Both the position numbers and the translations under genes were made by a program. Below the pieces are notes generated by a model. The model saw only the letters and a list, made by a program, of their open reading frames with translations. It was not told where the DNA came from and searched no databases. A DNA stretch of 37,928 nucleotides from an uncultured Fretibacterium sp. (lineage in GTDB: Bacteria; Synergistota; Synergistia; Synergistales; Aminobacteriaceae): positions 1 to 37,928 of the forward strand of contig CALCEM010000012.1 in NCBI GenBank assembly GCA_937900285.1, written 5' to 3'. Positions 32,350 to 37,928 of this stretch are shown here, piece by piece. Every line of letters begins with the position of its first letter. Within the stretch, counting starts at the first letter, position 1.

Positions 32350-33945
32350 TTGTGTCGTCGTCCAAGTCTTTTACTTTCGATTTTTGTGCTTTGCATTAGC
32401 GCGTTAATCGTAACTTTTGGAGTTGTTGACGTAGAATTAGAATCAGGTTTAAAAATTGGTTTAGGTCTTCCTGCTCAAGTTCCGTTATTATTCGCTACAA
32501 TTTTCGCGGCTCTGGTCGGAATATTATATTTAAAACAATCCTGGAAAAATTTAGAACAGGGCATGTCATCAGCCATTCAAGTTTCAATACAGGCAATTTT
32601 AATTTTAGTTTTAGTCGGTTGTTTAGTCGGCTCATGGATTCAGAGCGGAGTCGTTGCAACAATGATATATTACGGACTCGAAGTAATGTCGCCAAGATAT
32701 TTTTATTTAGCTGCGTTAATTATAAGCGTGGTCGTTGCTATTGCTACCGGATGCTGCTGGACGACAAGTTCAACCGTCGGAGTTGCATTAATCGGAATTA
32801 GTGCGGGTTTAGGTTTGCCTCTTCCAATTGCTGCGGGCTTTATAATTTCTGGAGCATATTTCGGCGATAAAATTTCACCGCTTTCAGATACGACAAATTT
32901 AGCCCCGGCCGTTTCAGGTGCAGAATTATTTGATCACGTTAGAGCCATGATGTCGACGACTTTGCCGACGTTATTATTAACTGCTTTAATAGCTTTCATA
33001 ATGGGAGATTCCGCTCAAGGTTCGGACGGCGGAAGAATAACTTTAATACAGTGCATGATGAGGGCGGAATTTAATATTTCATTATGGGCGTTTATCCCTC
33101 CGGCAATAATTTTAATAATGGCAACGTTAAAAATTTCTGCTATACCCGGAATAATTGCGGGAATAACCGGGAGTATAATTCTTTCACTTGCTAGAGGTTC
33201 AACAGCGCACGAAGCAATGAACGTTTTATTTTCTGGATATATTCCGGAACATTTGAGCGAATTTGCGAAAGCCTTTAACCCCGAAGCAATAAATAACATC
33301 GCTCAGAATTTTTCACAAGCCTTTCCAGCTGGATCGCCTGCGCTTTCAGTTTCGCCTGATGTATTTGCAAAAGTTGGAGAACTGCTCACAAATTTATTTA
33401 CTCGCGGCGGAATGACTTCAATGCTTGAGACAATTTGTTTAATAGTTGTAGCTTTATCGCTCGGCGGTATTATGGAAGTCTGCGGATTTTTAAGCGTGAT
33501 TCTTGAAGCTTTAATGCGTCACGTAAAATCTGTTTTTGGTTTAATAGCTTCGGTGTTAGCGAGTTCGTTTATTGCTAACGTATTTTTAAGCGAGCAATAT
33601 TTATCTATTATAGTGCCCGGCAGAATGTTCAGAAAAGCATTTGAGGACACGACATGGCCGAACGGTAAAAAATTAGCTCCGGTGATGTTATCTCGTTCGC
33701 TTGAAGATTCCGGGACGATGACATCAGTTTTAGTCCCTTGGAACACATGCGGAGTTTATGTAAGTTCAGTTTTGGGAGTTGCAACGCTGGATTATTTGCC
33801 GTATTGCTTTATGAACTGGTTGAACCCTTTAGTGGCTTTAGCGATGACATTTTTCGGCATGGCTATAGTTTGGAAAGAGCCTGAAACTGAAAATGAAAAT
33901 GTTCCGAATTTTATCCCGGAAGCTGAAGCAGTCATAACACAATAA
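32350..33945 (+). CDS. nhaC: Na+/H+ antiporter, NhaC family
   Basis: A 531-residue inner-membrane antiporter that exports Na+ in exchange for H+. About 11-12 hydrophobic helices are visible. The family core is clear: T-T-S-S-T-V-G-V-A, then G-A-Y-F-G-D-K-I-S-P-L-S-D-T-T-N-L-A near residues 173-190, and S-R-S-L-E-D-S-G-T-M-T-S in the second half. The start is TTG behind GGGAGGA with a spacing of eight; ATG 32343 is out of frame. The 117 bases upstream include a run of TTTTAAT-type low-complexity sequence (32231-32262). A strong terminator follows. Confidence 0.93.
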   Translation: MCRRPSLLLSIFVLCISALIVTFGVVDVELESGLKIGLGLPAQVPLLFATIFAALVGILYLKQSWKNLEQGMSSAIQVSIQAILILVLVGCLVGSWIQSGVVATMIYYGLEVMSPRYFYLAALIISVVVAIATGCCWTTSSTVGVALIGISAGLGLPLPIAAGFIISGAYFGDKISPLSDTTNLAPAVSGAELFDHVRAMMSTTLPTLLLTALIAFIMGDSAQGSDGGRITLIQCMMRAEFNISLWAFIPPAIILIMATLKISAIPGIIAGITGSIILSLARGSTAHEAMNVLFSGYIPEHLSEFAKAFNPEAINNIAQNFSQAFPAGSPALSVSPDVFAKVGELLTNLFTRGGMTSMLETICLIVVALSLGGIMEVCGFLSVILEALMRHVKSVFGLIASVLASSFIANVFLSEQYLSIIVPGRMFRKAFEDTTWPNGKKLAPVMLSRSLEDSGTMTSVLVPWNTCGVYVSSVLGVATLDYLPYCFMNWLNPLVALAMTFFGMAIVWKEPETENENVPNFIPEAEAVITQ

Positions 33946-33956
33946 TAAAATTAATT

Positions 33957-33988
33957 CCCCGGCCAAAATTTAAACCGGGGATTTTTTT
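33957..33988. terminator. Strong terminator between nhaC and the GNAT gene
   Basis: CCCCGG (33957-33962) pairs with CCGGGG (33975-33980) around an AT loop, and seven T follow on the plus strand. The minus-strand side has only a broken T-rich stretch, so it may serve the convergent gene less well. Confidence 0.9.
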
Positions 33989-33994
33989 GTAAAT

Positions 33995-34726
33995 TTATAA
34001 ATCAGTCGTGTTTGAAAAAATATTCATATCCGAAATATATTTAAATCCGTAATTCTCATAAAATAATTTTCCCATTGGTGTGGCCTGCAATAACATTAAT
34101 TTTTTTAAGCCTGAAATATAATTCATCATGTTACGCGCAACTCCGCAACGTCTGAACTCAGGAATAACAGCAAAATAATATATTCCGTTTGCATTTAAAT
34201 TTTTGTCTTCGTTTAATAAAAATGTTCCGGCATTAATATTATTAAATTTCGCAATAAATATTTTAAAATAATTTTCGTTCTTATAATATTCCCGCGATAA
34301 ATTTAAATATTCTTTTGGCACATCGTCATAATTTCCGCCGAAGCCTTGCCAACTAAGCCGCCCCCAGATTTCGGAATCAGATTTATTATTTACTTGCTCA
34401 ATTTTAATATTATTGTCCAGCTCATAAATTTTATTTTCTTTATTTTCCGGTTCATAACTCATCGCTGCGAGCTTTACAGGTTGAAATAATCCAGAAATTT
34501 TAAAATTATTTTTAACCGGCCATGCGAACGGCAAATTTTTTTTATTGAAAAATTCCAAAACCTTTAATTTATCTTCATCATCTATAACGTCAGGACTATA
34601 GACCCAATTTTCAAAACCAGAATCGCAGCCAGTCGAAACGCAAAAACCGTTTTTTAAATTCAAACTCTCGGAAATGCTCAAATTTCTTAAGCACTCAATA
34701 AAATATTTTAAATTTTCCCAAGCCAT
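33995..34726 (-). CDS. GNAT-family N-acetyltransferase
   Basis: Transfers an acetyl group from acetyl-CoA to an unknown amine. The acetyl-CoA-binding motif A is near residues 183-203 (Y-Y-F-A-V-I-P-E-F-R-R-C-G-V-A), followed by the C-terminal motif B (F-Y-E-N-Y-G-F-K-Y). The first ~105 residues form a separate N-terminal part with no recognised motif. It lies 30 bases downstream of serA on the same strand, so it is probably the third gene of the serC-serA unit; whether it acts on serine or an unrelated substrate is unknown. Confidence 0.83.
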   Translation of the reverse strand: MAWENLKYFIECLRNLSISESLNLKNGFCVSTGCDSGFENWVYSPDVIDDEDKLKVLEFFNKKNLPFAWPVKNNFKISGLFQPVKLAAMSYEPENKENKIYELDNNIKIEQVNNKSDSEIWGRLSWQGFGGNYDDVPKEYLNLSREYYKNENYFKIFIAKFNNINAGTFLLNEDKNLNANGIYYFAVIPEFRRCGVARNMMNYISGLKKLMLLQATPMGKLFYENYGFKYISDMNIFSNTTDL

Positions 34727-34756
34727 TTTATTTTTAATCTTAACCTTAATTTTAAT

Positions 34757-35941
34757 TTAACGCTCGAAAATTCTCCGGACTCTTAACACGCCGTCTATTT
34801 CAAGCAATCTATCGACAGTATTTTCCGGCATAGCGTGAGAAATATCCAAAAGCGTATAAGCATATTGCCCGCGCGCCTTGTTTGAAAGATTATCAATATT
34901 TAAATTATTGCTCCCAAAAAATGATGTAATTTGTGAAAGCATGTTCGGGATATTTTTATGTAATACTCCGACGCGAGCTTCAGTTTCACATTTACCTGCA
35001 TTTAAATCGGGATAATTCACGGAGTTTGAAATATTTCCATTGTCTAAATAATCCTGCATCTGTTCTACTGCCATAATTGCGCAATTGTCTTCAGCTTCTT
35101 CGGTTGATGCTCCCAAATGTGGCAAAATAATAGCGTTCGGCAAATTTGCACTTAAATTATTTGGGAAATCGCTTATATATTTAGCAACATGGCCGGAAAT
35201 TAATGCAGATTTTAAAGCCTCTTCATCAACTAAAACATCACGAGCGAAATTTAAAATTTTTACGCCGTCCTTCATTTTTGAAATTGCTTCGGCATTGATC
35301 ATTTTTTTTGTAGCTTCCATAGCCGGCACATGTATAGTAATAAAATCGCTCACTGAAAATAATTCTTCAGGGTTGTCAGCATGTTTTACAAGAGGACTCA
35401 ACATCCAAGCAGATTTAACGGACAAATAAGGATCATAACCGTAAACATTCATTCCGAGTGATACAGCAGCATTTGCGACTTTTACGCCGATTGCGCCGAG
35501 TCCAATTATTCCGAGCGTGTGCCCTGAAATTTCGTGACCTGCGAAATCCTTTTTATTTTTTTCGGTGTCCTTTGCGATATTTAAATTATTTGAATTATTT
35601 TTAACCCAGTTAATTCCGCCGTAAATATCACGAGAAGCAATTAATAAACCGGCGATAACAAGTTCTTTAACTGAGTTTGCGTTTGCTCCAGGCGTATTAA
35701 AAACAACGATGCCATTTTCAGAACATTTTTCAACGGGAATATTATTAACTCCTGCTCCAGCTCTTGCGACAGCTCTTATATTTCTGCTGAACTCCATTGA
35801 ATGCATATCCGCAGAACGCACCAAAATCCCGGCGCATTTTTCAAGCTCATCCGAAATTTCATAACCGGCGCGAAATTTTTTTAATCCGATCTGAGCGATA
35901 TTATTTAAGCAATAAATTTTATGTTTTTTTAACTCGTGCAT
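34757..35941 (-). CDS. serA: D-3-phosphoglycerate dehydrogenase
   Basis: First step of serine synthesis: oxidises 3-phosphoglycerate with NAD. The 394 residues include the substrate-binding part (V-R-S-A-D-M near 38 and R-A-G-A-G-V-N-N-I-P near 63), the NAD-binding G-I-I-G-L-G-A-I-G-V fold (~143), the catalytic Arg/Glu/His set (R in N-F-A-R-D, E, then P-H-L-G-A-S-T), and a C-terminal ACT-like regulatory domain (~320-394). It starts three bases after the serC stop and is clearly cotranscribed with it. Confidence 0.94.
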   Translation of the reverse strand: MHELKKHKIYCLNNIAQIGLKKFRAGYEISDELEKCAGILVRSADMHSMEFSRNIRAVARAGAGVNNIPVEKCSENGIVVFNTPGANANSVKELVIAGLLIASRDIYGGINWVKNNSNNLNIAKDTEKNKKDFAGHEISGHTLGIIGLGAIGVKVANAAVSLGMNVYGYDPYLSVKSAWMLSPLVKHADNPEELFSVSDFITIHVPAMEATKKMINAEAISKMKDGVKILNFARDVLVDEEALKSALISGHVAKYISDFPNNLSANLPNAIILPHLGASTEEAEDNCAIMAVEQMQDYLDNGNISNSVNYPDLNAGKCETEARVGVLHKNIPNMLSQITSFFGSNNLNIDNLSNKARGQYAYTLLDISHAMPENTVDRLLEIDGVLRVRRIFER

Positions 35942-35944
35942 TTT

Positions 35945-37021
35945 TTAATTTTCAGCCTCAAAATTTTTCATGAACTCAACTAATTTTTTTACGCCTTCGA
36001 TTGGCATCGCGTTATAAAGTGAAGCCCTCATCCCTCCGACTGTTCGGTGACCTTTAATATTTTTGAATCCTGCTTCTGAAGCTTGAGCGATAAATTTTGC
36101 ATCGAGTTCTTTATTTCCTGTTATAAATGGGACGTTCATCAGCGAGCGGTCTTTTTTCTCGACAGTGCCTTTAAATAATTTCGACGAGTCCAAATAATCA
36201 TATAAAATTTTTGCTTTCTCAATATTAATTTTATGAATCGCTTCAACTCCGCCCAATTTTAAAAGCCATTTGAACACCAGCCCGCAAATATAAATCCCAT
36301 AACACGGAGGAGTGTTAAATAACGAATTATGATCGGCATGTGTTTTATATTTGAGCATGGTCGGCGTAAACGGTAAAACATCATCGCGTATTAAATCTTC
36401 GCGAATTATTACAATTGTTACACCGGCAGGCCCGACATTTTTTTGAACTCCGCCATAAATCAAGCCGTATTTATTTACGTCGAGAGGCTCGCTCAAAAAC
36501 ATTGATGAAATATCAGACACCAATAATTTCCCTTTAGTGTTCGGCAAATTTTTAATAGTAGTCCCGTAAATAGTATTATTCTGGCAAATATAAACGTAAT
36601 CGGCATTACTTGAAATATTTAAATTGCTCAAATCCGGAATATACGAGAAATTTTTATCCGCAGAGCTGGCGACTTCGTTCACAGTTCCGTATAATTTTGC
36701 TTCGCCTGCAGCTTTTTTTGACCATTGACCGGTAATAATATAATCTGCTACACGATTGCGCATTAAATTTAACGGGATCATTGCAAACTGTGTCCAGCCT
36801 CCGCCCTGCAAAAATAAAATTTTATAATTTTCTGGAATGTTCATTAATGTGCGTAAATCTTTTTCTGCTTCGTTTAAAATATTTTCAAAATCCTTTGATC
36901 TGTGACTCATTTCCATGACGGACATACCAGAATTTTTATATTCAAGCATTTCATTTTTTGCGATGTTTAAAACTTCTTCGGGCAGAACCGCAGGCCCAGC
37001 GCTGAAATTAAATACTCTCAA
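35945..37021 (-). CDS. serC: Phosphoserine aminotransferase
   Basis: Second step of serine synthesis: 3-phosphohydroxypyruvate plus glutamate to phosphoserine. The 358-residue PLP enzyme has the F-S-A-G-P-A start, G-G-G-W-T-Q near 73-78, the S-D-I-S-S-M-F segment and the PLP lysine Lys194 in G-V-Q-K-N-V-G-P-A-G. The start is TTG with GGAGG ten bases before it. It forms a unit with serA; no serB-type phosphatase is in the window. Confidence 0.96.
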   Translation of the reverse strand: MRVFNFSAGPAVLPEEVLNIAKNEMLEYKNSGMSVMEMSHRSKDFENILNEAEKDLRTLMNIPENYKILFLQGGGWTQFAMIPLNLMRNRVADYIITGQWSKKAAGEAKLYGTVNEVASSADKNFSYIPDLSNLNISSNADYVYICQNNTIYGTTIKNLPNTKGKLLVSDISSMFLSEPLDVNKYGLIYGGVQKNVGPAGVTIVIIREDLIRDDVLPFTPTMLKYKTHADHNSLFNTPPCYGIYICGLVFKWLLKLGGVEAIHKINIEKAKILYDYLDSSKLFKGTVEKKDRSLMNVPFITGNKELDAKFIAQASEAGFKNIKGHRTVGGMRASLYNAMPIEGVKKLVEFMKNFEAEN

Positions 37022-37061
37022 GTTAATTAAACCTCCATAAAAACGTAAAAATTTTTAAGTA

Positions 37062-37070
37062 ATTATATCA
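37062..37070 (-). promoter_or_regulatory. Extended -10 promoter of serC-serA
   Basis: On the minus strand TGATATAAT gives a perfect TATAAT (37062-37067) preceded by the TG of an extended -10, 41 bases before the serC start. The -35 is poor. Confidence 0.6.
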
Positions 37071-37136
37071 GCGTGAGAAAAATACATTTAATTTAACTGA
37101 ATCCATTAAGTTATATATATACGTAGTCATGATTTA

Positions 37137-37928
37137 TTATTTTTTATTTATCGTTAAATTTATTAATTTTTTGGCGATTCGTTTGCATTTTCTTATTATT
37201 TTTTTATATGAATTTTTAATAGGGCTGTTATACATATCGTAAATTTCATGTAAATTAAAATATTTTTCACGCAACCATACATCAGGGAAAAAACCCAACG
37301 GCCTCCTAATTGCGTCGTTAATATCCTGCTCAAAAATATTATTTATAAATTTCCCGTAATCTTGAAATGATTTTAACGCTGATTGTTCTTGTTCTGGAGT
37401 TTGCCAGGGCTGCGTAACCATTTCAATATATTTTTCGTCATCGTTATCAATTTCCTTTATAATGTTCAGAACTTCATCAAGCGAAGAATATTTATTACAA
37501 TTTATAAAAGCTTTTGGGTTATATATATTTTCAATTCCAGGATCGCCCCAATAAATCGGAATAGTGTGAGCACGAAAGCTCGTTAAAATTTTTTCGGTGT
37601 TATAGCCCTTATATTGAGCATTTTCCATTGCGATGCTAAATTTATATTGTGATTTTGTTTTGATGCCCAGTTTATACCAGTCCGGATTATTGCGATCTTC
37701 AGGAATGTCCGTATTATGCAAATATGGCCCGGTTGAATCAACTTTTTTATATTTTGATATAGCGTGAAAATAATCATCTCTCGGCAAACTTGAATGCGAA
37801 TACATAAAATTACAAAACTTTAAATTATTTAATCTGCTTTTTGCGATTTCCGGCGTTAAATCGTTTTTGTATATTCCGCCGGAACTTAAATCCCAAAGTC
37901 CGCAATAAATTAAATTAAAAATTCTGTC
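37137..37928 (-). CDS. GT10 fucosyltransferase-like protein, 5' end beyond the window
   Basis: The frame stays open to base 37928, so the N-terminal part is missing; the ATG at 37805 is internal. The visible part is the acceptor/GDP-fucose half of an alpha-1,3-fucosyltransferase (GT10). It shows the signature Y-K-F-S-I-A-M-E-N-A, then G-Y-N-T-E-K-I, then P-I-Y-W-G-D-P-G-I and a F-I-N-C-N segment. A basic, helical C-terminal tail follows, as in membrane-associated bacterial members. It would add fucose or a related sugar to a surface glycan. Confidence 0.88.
   Translation of the reverse strand, partial: DRIFNLIYCGLWDLSSGGIYKNDLTPEIAKSRLNNLKFCNFMYSHSSLPRDDYFHAISKYKKVDSTGPYLHNTDIPEDRNNPDWYKLGIKTKSQYKFSIAMENAQYKGYNTEKILTSFRAHTIPIYWGDPGIENIYNPKAFINCNKYSSLDEVLNIIKEIDNDDEKYIEMVTQPWQTPEQEQSALKSFQDYGKFINNIFEQDINDAIRRPLGFFPDVWLREKYFNLHEIYDMYNSPIKNSYKKIIRKCKRIAKKLINLTINKK

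Overview
The window is AT-rich, densely coded bacterial DNA with about 37 genes. It has no rRNA or tRNA gene, IS element or CRISPR array that I can see. The gene content fits a low-GC anaerobe of the Synergistota/Firmicutes grade. Indicators are an L27 precursor with a Prp-cleavable N-terminal extension next to its protease Prp, a CtsR regulator, a rplU-prp-rpmA-obg-nadD-LCP cluster, NhaC, and a kinase of the threonyl-tRNA-synthetase-like/uridine-kinase type. I lean towards Synergistota; this is inference from family knowledge, not a search. TTG start codons behind good ribosome-binding sites are unusually common.

Layout. (1) 1-2155: the 3' end of a family 2 glycosyltransferase, then the lipid II flippase murJ. 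(2) 2234-6333: a nucleoside kinase, a methyltransferase/endonuclease pair that strongly resembles BstYI (RGATCY), and cobD/cbiB, all very tightly packed. (3) 6364-7683: a secreted papain-like protease with a lectin-like C-terminus, which meets a chemoreceptor (7886-10042) tail to tail across a bidirectional terminator. (4) 10094-12182, minus strand: def, fmt and a Nudix hydrolase. (5) 12360-14892, plus strand: ctsR behind a near-consensus promoter, an aspartate racemase and a Wzz-like chain-length protein. (6) 14988-19337: an extracellular solute-binding protein whose two segments are in swapped order, a TOD1/MUCI70-type glycosyltransferase-like gene, and leuS. (7) 19500-23043: an exported coiled-coil protein of unknown function, pfkA and rho. 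(8) 23035-24934, minus strand: an unknown membrane-associated trio that includes a CPBP protease. (9) 25020-30213: a PpiC foldase, then the LCP-nadD-obg-rpmA-prp-rplU cluster on the minus strand. (10) 30533-32232: an asparagine-synthase-like gene whose start codon is followed by eight TCAAG repeats that put it out of frame. (11) 32350-37928: nhaC, then on the minus strand a GNAT enzyme, serA, serC and the 3' part of a GT10 fucosyltransferase.

Two observations stand out. The first is a pentanucleotide repeat tract directly behind a start codon with a good ribosome-binding site, which would switch an asparagine-synthase-like enzyme on and off by slipped-strand mispairing; the sequence shown is OFF, and seven repeats would be ON. 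The second is an amino-acid-type periplasmic binding protein that is a natural circular permutant: lobe 2 and the C-terminal helices come first, and the canonical N-terminal lobe comes last. Also of interest are a terminator hairpin that buries the ribosome-binding site of the permuted protein, and a terminator between rpmA and obg with no room for a new promoter behind it.
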